NCBI GenBank assembly: GCA_039649115.1
Contig: JBBWZQ010000142.1
Coordinates: forward strand, 1-29,503
Source of the DNA: DATEJJ01 sp039649115
GTDB taxonomy: Bacteria; Actinomycetota; Actinomycetes; Mycobacteriales; Micromonosporaceae
DNA length: 29,503 bases
Direction of reading: 5' to 3'
Shown here: in pieces, positions 8,209 through 15,052 of the stretch
Position numbering within the stretch: the first letter of the stretch is position 1
Layout: each line of letters opens with the position of its first letter
Translations under genes and position numbers: made by a program
Notes under the pieces: generated by a model
Databases searched by the model: none
Told to the model about the DNA's origin: nothing
What the model saw: the letters and a program-made list of their open reading frames with translations, nothing else

Positions 8209-8834
8209 TCCGCCTGCTCATCGTGGACGACCACCCCGTGGTACGGGACGGGCTGCGCGGCATGTTCACCGGCGACCCGCGGTTCGAGGTGGTCGGCGAG
8301 GCGGCCACCGGCACCGAGGCGGTGACCCTCGCCGAGGCGCTGCGGCCCGACGTGGTGCTGATGGACCTGCGAATGCCGGAGATGGACGGGGTCGCCGCGA
8401 TCGGCGCGCTGCGCTCGCGCGGCGTACCGGCACGGGTGCTGGTGCTCACCACCTACGACACGGACCGCGACGTGCTGCCGGCGGTCGAGGCCGGGGCGAC
8501 CGGGTACCTGCTCAAGGACGCGCCGCGCGCGGAACTGCTCCGGGCGGTACAGGCGGCGGCCCGTGGCGAGGCCGTCCTCTCGCCGTCGGTGGCCACCCGC
8601 CTGCTCGGCCAGGTACGGGCACCGGCGCGGGAGCCGCTGAGCCAGCGCGAACTGGAGATCCTCGGGCTGATCGCCCGGGGCTTCAGCAACCGCGACGCGG
8701 CCGCCCACCTGTTCATCAGCGAGGCGACCGTCAAGACCCACCTGCTGCACGTGTACGCGAAGCTCGGCGTGAAGGACCGCGCCGCGGCCGTGGCGACCGC
8801 CTTCGAGCGCGGCCTGCTCACCCCCGGACGGTAA
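8205..8834 (+). CDS. NarL/LuxR-family response regulator
   Basis: A 209-residue regulator with an N-terminal receiver (DD near residues 8-9, phosphoacceptor Asp54 in VVLMDLRMPEMDG, conserved Thr in LTTYD, Lys in YLLKDAP) and a C-terminal LuxR HTH (LSQRELEILGLIARG, then ATVKTHLLHVYAKLGV). It should bind DNA when phosphorylated by the kinase whose stop codon it overlaps by four bases (ATGA). The likely target is the exporter operon itself, by analogy with other exporter-linked pairs. Confidence 0.94.
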   Translation: MIRLLIVDDHPVVRDGLRGMFTGDPRFEVVGEAATGTEAVTLAEALRPDVVLMDLRMPEMDGVAAIGALRSRGVPARVLVLTTYDTDRDVLPAVEAGATGYLLKDAPRAELLRAVQAAARGEAVLSPSVATRLLGQVRAPAREPLSQRELEILGLIARGFSNRDAAAHLFISEATVKTHLLHVYAKLGVKDRAAAVATAFERGLLTPGR

Positions 8835-8837
8835 CCT
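8832..8837 (+). promoter_or_regulatory. Putative leaderless -10 element (TAACCT) of the TANGO2 gene
   Basis: TAACCT lies seven bases ahead of the ATG at 8845, which lacks a Shine-Dalgarno. It overlaps the stop codon of the response regulator. The TAnnnT-to-start spacing of 6-7 recurs at several genes here. Confidence 0.4.
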
Positions 8838-8844
8838 GCGTCGC

Positions 8845-9639
8845 ATGTGTACGGTCCTGCTCCGCTACGCTCCCGGCGCGCGCTGGCCCGTCCTGGTCGC
8901 CGCCGTGCGGGACGAGTTCGTGGGGCGCGCCTGGGATCCGCCCGCCGCGCACTGGGGCGGCGCGCTGCTGGGCGGCCGGGACCGCGTGGCGGGCGGCACC
9001 TGGCTCGCGGTCGATCCCACCGGTGTAGCGCTGGCCGCCGTGTTGAACGGGGTGCGGCTGCCACCGCCGGAAGGCGGCGGGCGGCCGAGCCGGGGCGGGC
9101 TGCCGCTGGCCGCGCTGCGCCATGAAGAACTTCCGGATCACGCGCGGGTCCGCGGTTACGACGGTTTCCATCTGGTACGGGCCGCGCCCGCGGGAGCACA
9201 GCCGGCGCCGGTCTCCGGCGGCGGCGGGCACCGCCGACGCCCGCCCGGCGGGGTGGGCGTCCTGTCCTGGGACGGGCAGGCCCTCCGGGAGCGGCGGCTG
9301 GACCCGGGCGACCACGTCATCGTCAACCGGGGACCGGACGCGCCGGACGATCCCGTGGTGGCACACTTCCTGCCCCTGCTCGCCGCGACCGCGAGCCCGG
9401 ACCCGACCGGTGCCAGATCCACTGTGGACGCGTGGGGTGACTGGGTCACGCTCGCCGCCGGGGACGGGCTGGACCCGGCCACGCCCGGCGCGCTGCTGGT
9501 GCGCCGCGAGTACGCCGGCCGCGCGTACGGCACCACCTCGGTCAGCCTCGTCGCGCTCGCGCCCGGTGCCGTCCGGTACGACTTCAGCGGCGCACCGTGG
9601 GCCCGGGACGCCTGGCGGCCCGTACTCCAGACGGAGTAG
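8845..9639 (+). CDS. TANGO2/NRDE-family protein carrying the dispersed repeat
   Basis: A 264-residue protein of the NRDE/TANGO2 family, linked in eukaryotes to haem or lipid handling; the bacterial role is unclear. Seen in the sequence: N-terminal MCTVLLRYAPG, VRDEF at 21-25 (the family's NRDE with Asn replaced by Val), GRDRVAGGTWLAVDPTG, and further on VLSWDG and DHVIVNRG. Residues about 114-136 (AGAQPAPVSGGGGH, then RRRPPGG) are a Gly/Pro-rich insert encoded by the 57-base element at 9191-9247; the fruK-like gene carries the same element read on the other strand. The insert falls between the HLV strand and the GVGVLSWDG strand. The gene starts 10 bp after the response regulator but probably has its own leaderless promoter. 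Confidence 0.85.
   Translation: MCTVLLRYAPGARWPVLVAAVRDEFVGRAWDPPAAHWGGALLGGRDRVAGGTWLAVDPTGVALAAVLNGVRLPPPEGGGRPSRGGLPLAALRHEELPDHARVRGYDGFHLVRAAPAGAQPAPVSGGGGHRRRPPGGVGVLSWDGQALRERRLDPGDHVIVNRGPDAPDDPVVAHFLPLLAATASPDPTGARSTVDAWGDWVTLAAGDGLDPATPGALLVRREYAGRAYGTTSVSLVALAPGAVRYDFSGAPWARDAWRPVLQTE
9191..9247. repeat. Single copy of the dispersed repeat inside the TANGO2 gene
   Basis: Starting at gggagcacagccggcgccgg, this stretch aligns without gaps to the fruK unit at 3424-3480 with roughly four in five bases identical by eye. The best core is agccgg-gccggtctc-ggcgg-ggcg-gcacc. Its reading frame matches a forward frame of the fruK repeat (AQPEPVSGGGEH versus AQPAPVSGGGGH), so both copies read the same peptide on this strand although the fruK gene itself is on the other strand. 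Confidence 0.7.
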
Positions 9640-9682
9640 GCGGGCTGATCCGCATGGCGGATGACGGCGCCGCCCGGCCCCG

Positions 9683-9688
9683 TACCGT
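9683..9688 (+). promoter_or_regulatory. Putative leaderless -10 element (TACCGT) of the second kinase gene
   Basis: TACCGT lies seven bases ahead of the ATG at 9696, with no Shine-Dalgarno between. Same arrangement as at 8832-8837. Confidence 0.4.
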
Positions 9689-9695
9689 GGGGTGC

Positions 9696-10841
9696 ATGGC
9701 TGACCGGGCGTGGTGGCGCGCCGAGCCGTGGGTCGAGACCGTGCTCGCGGTGTTCGTCGCGTTCCTGGCCGCCTTCGGCACCTGGGCCGAGCTGGGCAAC
9801 GCGCCCTGGCCGGTACCCGATGGCGTGCCGGCGTACACGCTGGCCGTGGCCGCCTGCGCGCTGCTGGTCTTCCGGCGCCGGAAGCCGGTGCCCGTCACGC
9901 TTGCCATCCTGGCGCTCGTCTTCGCGTACCACGTCATGGGTTATCCCGGCGAGGCCCTCGGCATCGCGCTGTTCGTGGCGCTCTACTCGGTCGCGGCCTG
10001 GGGCCGCACGGCGGGCTCGCTACCGGCCGCCGTGACACTGACCGGCGCGGCCTCGACCCTGATGCTGATCGGCCCGCACCCGGTGTCCTGGAGCAACCCG
10101 GCGGTGTACGGGCCTACCATCAGCATGCTCTGCGTGGTGACGCTCGGCGCGACCGTGCGGCAGCGGCGGGTCGACGCCGAGGAGCGGGTGCGCCAGGCGC
10201 GCGTGGTGGCCGAGGTGGACATGCACCGGCGGCTCACCGAGGAGCGGCTGCTCATCGCGCGCGAACTGCACGACGTGCTCGCGCACACCATCTCGGTCAT
10301 CGCCGTCCAGGGCGGCCTGGCGCTGGACGCCCTCGACGACAGCCCGGAACTGGCCCGCCGGGCGGTGCTGACGATGCGCGGCTCGGCCCGCGAGGCGCTC
10401 GCCGAGTTGCGCGCGGCCCTGACGACGCTGCGCGGCGAGGGTGACCCCGCCGCACCGCCCGTCCCGCAGCCACACCTGGCGGACCTGCCGGACCTCGCGG
10501 CGGCGGCGCGGGCGGCCGGCCTCGCGGTCGAGATCGACATGGATGGTACGGACGCCGGGGTGCGGCCGGTCGTCGAGCTGACCGCGTACCGCATCGTGCA
10601 GGAGGCGCTGACCAACGCGGTCCGCCACTCCGGCGCCGAGTCGGTCTGGGTGGGCCTGCGCCACGAGGCGGGCTCGCTGCGGGTCGAGGTGAGCGACGAC
10701 GGGCGTGGCCTGCCCGACCAGCCGGCGAGCGGAATGGGGCTGCGCGGCATGCGCGAGCGCGCCGAGGCACTCGGCGGCCGGCTGACCCTCGGCAGCCGCG
10801 CCGGCGGCGGCTGCCGCGTCGAGGCGGAGCTGCCACTGTGA
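9696..10841 (+). CDS. NarL-type sensor histidine kinase (HisKA_3), second pair
   Basis: A 381-residue membrane kinase. Residues 12-155 contain about four or five hydrophobic segments (VETVLAVFVAFLAAFGTW, YTLAVAACALLVF, PVTLAILALVFAYHVMGY, IALFVALYSVAAW and AAVTLTGAASTLMLIG). The phosphoacceptor box is ERLLIARELHDVLAH with His192. The HATPase_c domain has VQEALTNAVRHS, VSDDGRGL and GMGLRGMRERAE. The start is ATG 9696, chosen over longer frames because the first transmembrane segment follows at once and a TAnnnT box sits at leaderless distance. The 3' end is separated from its regulator by 73 bp, unlike the coupled pair at 6979-8834. The stimulus is unknown. Confidence 0.92.
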   Translation: MADRAWWRAEPWVETVLAVFVAFLAAFGTWAELGNAPWPVPDGVPAYTLAVAACALLVFRRRKPVPVTLAILALVFAYHVMGYPGEALGIALFVALYSVAAWGRTAGSLPAAVTLTGAASTLMLIGPHPVSWSNPAVYGPTISMLCVVTLGATVRQRRVDAEERVRQARVVAEVDMHRRLTEERLLIARELHDVLAHTISVIAVQGGLALDALDDSPELARRAVLTMRGSAREALAELRAALTTLRGEGDPAAPPVPQPHLADLPDLAAAARAAGLAVEIDMDGTDAGVRPVVELTAYRIVQEALTNAVRHSGAESVWVGLRHEAGSLRVEVSDDGRGLPDQPASGMGLRGMRERAEALGGRLTLGSRAGGGCRVEAELPL

Positions 10842-10914
10842 GCGCAGCGGGCCGCGGCGCCGGCTGGACTGGCAAGCGCGCCCGAGGCGGCTCGCGGCGC
10901 GAACGGGCAATGCC

Positions 10915-11586
10915 GTGACCGGTGTCCGGGTGCTGCTCGCGGACGACCAGGCGCTGGTGCGGGCCGGGTTCCGGGCGTTGCTGGAGCGCACCGGCGACCT
11001 CGACGTCGTCGACGAGGCGGTCGACGGGCTGGCGGCGGTGGACCTGGCCCGGCGCCACCGCCCCGACGTCGTACTCATGGACGTCCGCATGCCGAGGCTG
11101 GACGGGATCGAGGCGACCCGCCGCATCTGCGCCGACCCCGCCCTCGCCGGTACCCGCGTGATCATCCTGACCACCTTCGAACTCGACGAGTACGTGTACG
11201 CCGCGCTGCGCGCCGGCGCGAGCGGCTTCCTGCTCAAGGATCTCGACCCGGACGAGTTGCGGCACGCCATCCGGGTGGTGGCCGCGGGCGAGGCGCTGCT
11301 CGCGCCGAGCGTGACCCGCCGCCTCATCGCCGAGTTCGCCGCCCGACCCGCACCGTCCCGCGAGCAGGCGACCAAGTTGCGCCTGCTGACCGACCGGGAG
11401 CGGGAGATCGTGGTGCTCGTGGGCGCCGGCCTGACCAACGACGAGATCGCGGCCAAGCTCGTGATCAGCCCGACCACCGTGAAGACCCACGTGTCCCGCA
11501 GCATGCTCAAGCTGCACGCGCGGGACCGCGCCCAGCTTGTCGTGTTCGGATATGAATCCGGCCTGGTTTCCCCACCCGGACCGTGA
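10915..11586 (+). CDS. NarL/LuxR-family response regulator, second pair
   Basis: A 223-residue regulator with a receiver domain (ADDQ at 9-12, phosphoacceptor Asp56 in VVLMDVRMP, LTTFE, FLLKDLDPDEL) and a LuxR HTH near the C-terminus (LTDREREIVVLVGAG, TTVKTHVSRSMLKL). It is the expected partner of the kinase at 9696-10841. The start is GTG 10915; an ATG five bases earlier opens a two-codon frame ending at the TGA that overlaps this GTG (ATGCCGTGA), a possible coupling mini-ORF. The 73-bp gap before it begins at the kinase stop with gagcgcagc, the first nine bases of the dispersed repeat core, and is otherwise GC-rich without a clear hairpin. Confidence 0.93.
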   Translation: MTGVRVLLADDQALVRAGFRALLERTGDLDVVDEAVDGLAAVDLARRHRPDVVLMDVRMPRLDGIEATRRICADPALAGTRVIILTTFELDEYVYAALRAGASGFLLKDLDPDELRHAIRVVAAGEALLAPSVTRRLIAEFAARPAPSREQATKLRLLTDREREIVVLVGAGLTNDEIAAKLVISPTTVKTHVSRSMLKLHARDRAQLVVFGYESGLVSPPGP

Positions 11587-11635
11587 CTCATCCGCCCTCA
11601 TGTCGCTCGCCCCATCGGCCCGTATTACCCGCCTT

Positions 11636-11708
11636 GTGACGAGCGGTCACCAATGAATGTGACCCACGACACAATTACTCCCCGTAATGTTGCTTCGATC
11701 TAGAAGCA
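11636..11708 (+). promoter_or_regulatory. Upstream region of the transglycosylase gene with three inverted repeats
   Basis: Three perfect inverted repeats lie in 73 bp: GTGAC-N5-GTCAC (11636-11650), ATTAC-N5-GTAAT (11674-11688) and TGCTTC-N6-GAAGCA (11691-11708). The first resembles a CRP-type site but has one base too few between its arms. The region is AT-richer than its surroundings and probably holds the promoter. I see no ydaO-type aptamer here, unlike the two NlpC/P60 leaders. Confidence 0.4.
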
Positions 11709-11784
11709 GAAGGCAGGGTCAGGTTCCTCCCGCCCGCATCATCCTCCGTACCAGCGGATACGGGAAGGACGAAGGGACCTCACC

Positions 11785-12555
11785 GTGCCGGATCACCGGC
11801 AGAACGGCCGGGCGTCGCGCCACCGTCGGTCACATCGCAACCCGGTCCACCGCCACCAACGCACTCACCGGCACCCCCGTACACCGCTCAGCTGGCGTGG
11901 CCGCCTCGCCGCCCTCGGTGCACTGGCGGTCGCCCTGGGTGGCGGCATCACGGTCGGCCACCGGTTGCTCGCGGACACCGGCGCGGGCGCCGCCCTCACC
12001 GTGGCCGCCGACGACCGGCGAAGCCAACCGCGGGCCGCCAGCCGGGACCTCAACCGGCTGGCCGGCACCGCCCCGCCGCGAGCCGGCGGCACCAGCGCGC
12101 CGGGCATGGCAAGCTCGGCCACGGTATGGCCATCCACCGCCCCGTCGCCGAGCGCGAGCCCGTCCGCGAGCCCGTCCGCGACCCCGGTCGCGCCCGCGGC
12201 GGCCACCAAGAAGGCGACCGCCGCGGTACCGGCCGGCTGCTCCGGGTACGGCGGCAACCAGCTGATCGCCTGCACCTTGCTGCCGACGTTCGGCTTCGCG
12301 CTCAGCCAGATGAGCCCGCTGGTCAACCTCTGGAACGGCGAGAGCGGCTGGCGCACCACCGCGCAGAACCCGAGTTCCGGCGCGTACGGCATCCCGCAGT
12401 CCCTGCCGGCCGGCAAGATGGCCAGCGCGGGTGCGGACTGGCGCACCAACCCGGCGACCCAGATCCGTTGGGGGCTGGGCTACATCAAGGCGACGTACGG
12501 CAGCCCGGCGCAGGCCTGGGCGATGTGGCAGTCGCGCAGCCCGCACTGGTACTAG
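11785..12555 (+). CDS. Secreted/membrane-anchored lytic transglycosylase-like protein
   Basis: A 256-residue exported protein expected to cut peptidoglycan glycan strands. After a basic, His/Arg-rich N-terminus (residues 1-39) comes one hydrophobic segment (about 40-58), then a Ser/Pro/Ala-rich linker with SPSASPSASPSATP, and a C-terminal domain of roughly 100 residues. That domain contains LVNLWNGESGWRTTAQNP, where Glu186 would be the catalytic acid, then SGAYGIPQSLPAGKM, RWGLGYIKATYGSP and a C-terminal WY. This pattern matches the SLT/aggregation-promoting-factor-like domain of actinobacteria. The start is GTG 11785 with GAAGGGA upstream. Whether residues 40-58 are cleaved or stay as an anchor is open. 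Confidence 0.85.
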   Translation: MPDHRQNGRASRHRRSHRNPVHRHQRTHRHPRTPLSWRGRLAALGALAVALGGGITVGHRLLADTGAGAALTVAADDRRSQPRAASRDLNRLAGTAPPRAGGTSAPGMASSATVWPSTAPSPSASPSASPSATPVAPAAATKKATAAVPAGCSGYGGNQLIACTLLPTFGFALSQMSPLVNLWNGESGWRTTAQNPSSGAYGIPQSLPAGKMASAGADWRTNPATQIRWGLGYIKATYGSPAQAWAMWQSRSPHWY

Positions 12556-12570
12556 GTCAGACACCCGGCG

Positions 12571-12729
12571 CTAGCTGGCGAGGCTGCTGAGAAAGTCGCC
12601 GAGTCCGCCGGCGACCCGGCCCAGGACGCCGCCGATGTCCCGCACGACGTTGGCGGCGCCGGCCGGCCGGAAGGCGAGGAAGAAGATCACGAACGCCCCA
12701 AAGAGCCAGGTAAGTACCTTTTTGACCAT
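12571..12729 (-). CDS. Small single-pass membrane protein (52 aa), function unknown
   Basis: A short minus-strand frame with ATG at 12729 and TAG at 12571, encoding a peptide that begins MVKKVLTWLFGAFVIFFLAF. A basic start and one strong hydrophobic segment (about residues 5-20) are followed by an amphipathic tail (DIGGVLGRVAGGLGDFLSSL). The pattern of a lysine start, a membrane helix and a Gly-rich amphipathic tail recurs in small conserved actinobacterial proteins, so I judge it real. It converges on the transglycosylase gene with 15 bp between stops and lies downstream of the Smr gene. No function can be assigned. Confidence 0.65.
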   Translation of the reverse strand: MVKKVLTWLFGAFVIFFLAFRPAGAANVVRDIGGVLGRVAGGLGDFLSSLAS

Positions 12730-12797
12730 AGCGCGTGGTACTACCCCACCCATACCGGACTGAATCACCGATTCCGCCCTCGCGCGGAAGCTGAAAC

Positions 12798-13052
12798 TTA
12801 CTTCCAGCGGAAGTGGATGAAGACCCGGCCGAAGTTCTGCGAGTCCTTCTCCACCCGGTGGTACAGCGCCTTGATCTCCTTCTGGTCGAGGAACCGCAGT
12901 ACCCGCTTCTTGAGCTGCCCCGAGCCCTTGCCAGGAATGATCTCCACGAGGGTGGCCTTCTTCGCTATCGCCTCGTCGATGATGCCCCGCAGCGCGCGGT
13001 CGATGTCCTGGCCCCGGTTGAAAATGTCGTGCAGGTCCAGCTTGAGCTTCAT
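12798..13052 (-). CDS. Stand-alone Smr (MutS2 C-terminal-like) domain protein
   Basis: An 84-residue protein that is almost exactly one Smr domain: KLDLHDIF at the start (the LDxH motif), VEIIPGKGSGQLKKRV in the middle (the family GxGxG-like segment, with GKGSG), and a C-terminal FGRVFIHFRW. Smr domains are DNA or RNA nicking or binding modules, known from MutS2 and from stand-alone proteins, some acting in ribosome rescue. Actinobacterial single-domain versions are uncharacterised as far as I know. The start is ATG 13052, since the domain begins at once and GGGGGTGG precedes it; an in-frame ATG at 13067 is possible. It is divergent from the ATPase gene at 13184. Confidence 0.82.
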   Translation of the reverse strand: MKLKLDLHDIFNRGQDIDRALRGIIDEAIAKKATLVEIIPGKGSGQLKKRVLRFLDQKEIKALYHRVEKDSQNFGRVFIHFRWK

Positions 13053-13183
13053 CCGGCCCACCCCCATCGCCCCGCGCATCGTGACGTACCGCCGGGCGCC
13101 ACACAGGTACCACCGGGCGCCCACAACAGAGCGTAAGGTCCCGCCCCTTGCGCACCGGCGGGCACCCGTCGTCCCATAGACCC

Positions 13184-14545
13184 ATGGCCACGATCCAACT
13201 GGCGGGCATCCGGAAGGAGTACCCCGGTGGATCGATGGCGGTCGACGGCATTGACCTCGAAGTCCGCGATGGCGAGTTGGTCGTCCTGCTCGGACCGACC
13301 GGCTGCGGGAAGACCACCGTGCTGCGGATCGTGGCCGGGCTGGAGGAGGCGACCGAGGGTCACGTACTGTTCGACGGCCGGATCATGGACTACGTCCCGG
13401 CCCAGGAACGGCACGTCGCGATGGTCTTCCAGGACTACGCCCTGTACCCGCACCTCACGGTCGCCGACAACATCGCGTTCCCGCTGCGCACCGAGATCTC
13501 CGACGAGAGCGTGATCGCGGCCCGGGTGGCCGACACGGCCCGCCTCGTCGGCGTCGAGGAACAACTGCGCCGGCGACCCGAACAGCTCTCCGGCGGCCAG
13601 CGCCAGCGGGTGGCGATGGCCCGCGCGATCGTCCGGCGGCCGGCCGCCTTCCTGCTCGACGAGCCGCTGTCCAATGTGGATGCGGCGGTACGGGCCGGGC
13701 TGCGCTCCGAGATCGTATCGCTGGCGCACCGGCTGGGCGTGTCCGCGCTCTACGTCACGCACGACCAGACCGAGGCCATGACGATGGCCGACCGGATCGC
13801 GGTGATGCGCCAGGGCCGGTTCGAACAGATCGGTCCGCCCGCGGAGGTGTACGGCGACCCCGACCGGCTGTTCGTGGCCGCGTTCGTCGGCACGCCCCGC
13901 ACCAGCCTGCTGCAGGCCGCGCTCTACGCCCGCGGTACCGCGGCCGTGGTCGACTTCGGTGACCAGGTGCTGCGCATCCCGTTCGACGACCCGCGGGCGA
14001 AGTCGCTGGCGCGCCACCACACCGAACGCGTCACGGTCGGCATCCGGCCCGACGCGCTGAGCCTGGTGGGCGACGACACCGAGGACGCGCTGCACGGCAC
14101 GGTGTGCCACCTGGAGCACCTGGGCAACGAGGTGCTGGCCCTGATCGACATCGGCGGGGTACCGACGGCGGCGACGCAGAGCCAGCTCGAGCTGCCGGAC
14201 GCGCCGGGTGCGCTGGCCGAGGCGATCGCGCACGAGCCGGCACACCACTCGGGCACCGAGGCGCTGCGCCAGACGCTGTCCCGGCTGATGCCGCACGCGC
14301 ACCCCGCCGCCCAACCGGCGACGGCGCGCACCAGGTACGGCTTCTACCCGGTCTACGACCCGCAGACGCCTGCCGCCCCGCAGGCCGGCGGCACGCTCGC
14401 GCTGCGGATACCGCAGCCGGGGCCGGTTCCCCGGCTCGGCACCCGGCTCGCGGTGCGGGTCAACCTCGACATGATGTTCCTCTTCGACCACGGCGGCGAC
14501 CGGATCCGGCTGGCGACCGGCGAGCCGGCACAGCCCCGCTACTGA
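13184..14545 (+). CDS. ugpC: Multi-importer sugar ABC ATPase, MsiK/UgpC/MalK-like
   Basis: A 453-residue CUT1-family ATPase. It has Walker A GPTGCGKTT (37-45), Q-loop VFQDYALYPHLTV, signature LSGGQRQRVAMARAI, Walker B AFLLDEPLSNVDA and switch His in VTHDQTEAM. A MalK-type C-terminal OB/TOBE region follows (VTVGIRPDAL). No permease or binding protein is adjacent. In streptomycetes one MsiK serves many importers, so this may energise the polyol importer at 1-2263; that link is inferred. It is about 80 residues longer than usual because of an Ala/His/Pro-rich insertion (residues about 330-405, including HAHPAAQPATARTRYGFYP) within the TOBE region. The start ATG 13184 is set by the MATIQL opening; no good Shine-Dalgarno is seen. 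Confidence 0.88.
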   Translation: MATIQLAGIRKEYPGGSMAVDGIDLEVRDGELVVLLGPTGCGKTTVLRIVAGLEEATEGHVLFDGRIMDYVPAQERHVAMVFQDYALYPHLTVADNIAFPLRTEISDESVIAARVADTARLVGVEEQLRRRPEQLSGGQRQRVAMARAIVRRPAAFLLDEPLSNVDAAVRAGLRSEIVSLAHRLGVSALYVTHDQTEAMTMADRIAVMRQGRFEQIGPPAEVYGDPDRLFVAAFVGTPRTSLLQAALYARGTAAVVDFGDQVLRIPFDDPRAKSLARHHTERVTVGIRPDALSLVGDDTEDALHGTVCHLEHLGNEVLALIDIGGVPTAATQSQLELPDAPGALAEAIAHEPAHHSGTEALRQTLSRLMPHAHPAAQPATARTRYGFYPVYDPQTPAAPQAGGTLALRIPQPGPVPRLGTRLAVRVNLDMMFLFDHGGDRIRLATGEPAQPRY

Positions 14546-14605
14546 CCGGCCAAGCCGCTACTGACGGCCAAGCCCGCTACTGACCGGCCAAGCCCGCTAC
14601 CGGCC
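14535..14605. repeat. Tandem repeat spanning the ATPase stop codon
   Basis: The 20-mer cccgctactgaccggccaag occurs at 14535-14554 and again at 14573-14592, with an 18-base version between (ccgctactgacggccaag, 14555-14572) and a partial fourth unit from 14593. Each full unit contains the ATPase's last codons CGC TAC TGA, so the repeats copy the end of that gene. The array runs into the convergent gene's stop codon at 14597. Confidence 0.85.
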
Positions 14606-15052
14606 GGCGAAGGTGAGCGCGCGGCGGATGTCGGCGTAGCGCTCGGCGCTGTCCTCGCACAGCAGCCGCACGGTCATGCCGCGGTACTCCGCCCACAGCT
14701 CGTACCGGCGCCGGGCGCGCAGCAGCTCACCGGCCAGGACCACCAGCGGCACGGCCAGCACGATGCCGGCGCCGATCCAGCCGGCGGTGTTCAGGTAACG
14801 GGCAGTCAGCAGGACGACCACCGCGACGACTCCCGACATGATGGCCGCGCCCATGGTCAGGGGGCTGCGGGTGCCGCTGACGGTGCGCAGGTTCGACAGC
14901 TGCCGCACCGCGTACCGGCGCCCGGCCACGACCAGCCAGGTGTCCGTCACGTACGTGTCGTTGTCGCGATAGAAGATCGCGGGGCGTGCCTGCGCAGGCA
15001 CATCCGGTATCGGCAACACTGGCGCAGGGGTGGGATCATGCGTACCATCCAC
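14597..15052 (-). CDS. DUF6232-like membrane protein
   Basis: A 151-residue protein with a cytoplasmic N-terminal part (AIFYRDNDTYVTDTWLVV, RRYAVRQLSNLRTV), two close hydrophobic segments (GAAIMSGVVAVVVLLTA and WIGAGIVLAVPLVVLAGE) and a C-terminal part ending in YELWAEYRGMTVRLL and ADIRRAL. This strand, two-helix, strand layout matches my memory of DUF6232, a family of unknown function common in actinobacteria. The start is GTG 15052 with an excellent AGGAGGAG six bases upstream, preferred over the ATG at 15115. It converges with the ATPase gene across a tandem repeat. Confidence 0.75.
   Translation of the reverse strand: MDGTHDPTPAPVLPIPDVPAQARPAIFYRDNDTYVTDTWLVVAGRRYAVRQLSNLRTVSGTRSPLTMGAAIMSGVVAVVVLLTARYLNTAGWIGAGIVLAVPLVVLAGELLRARRRYELWAEYRGMTVRLLCEDSAERYADIRRALTFAGR

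Noticed and set aside
11587..11784. A third c-di-AMP riboswitch before the transglycosylase gene
   Set aside because: None of the ydaO core blocks (GGGGTGAA, CCCGAACCCG-CAGCTAAC) is present.
14535..14605. The tandem repeat after the ATPase gene as a CRISPR array
   Set aside because: Units abut with no spacers, lengths are 18-20 bases, and no cas gene is nearby.
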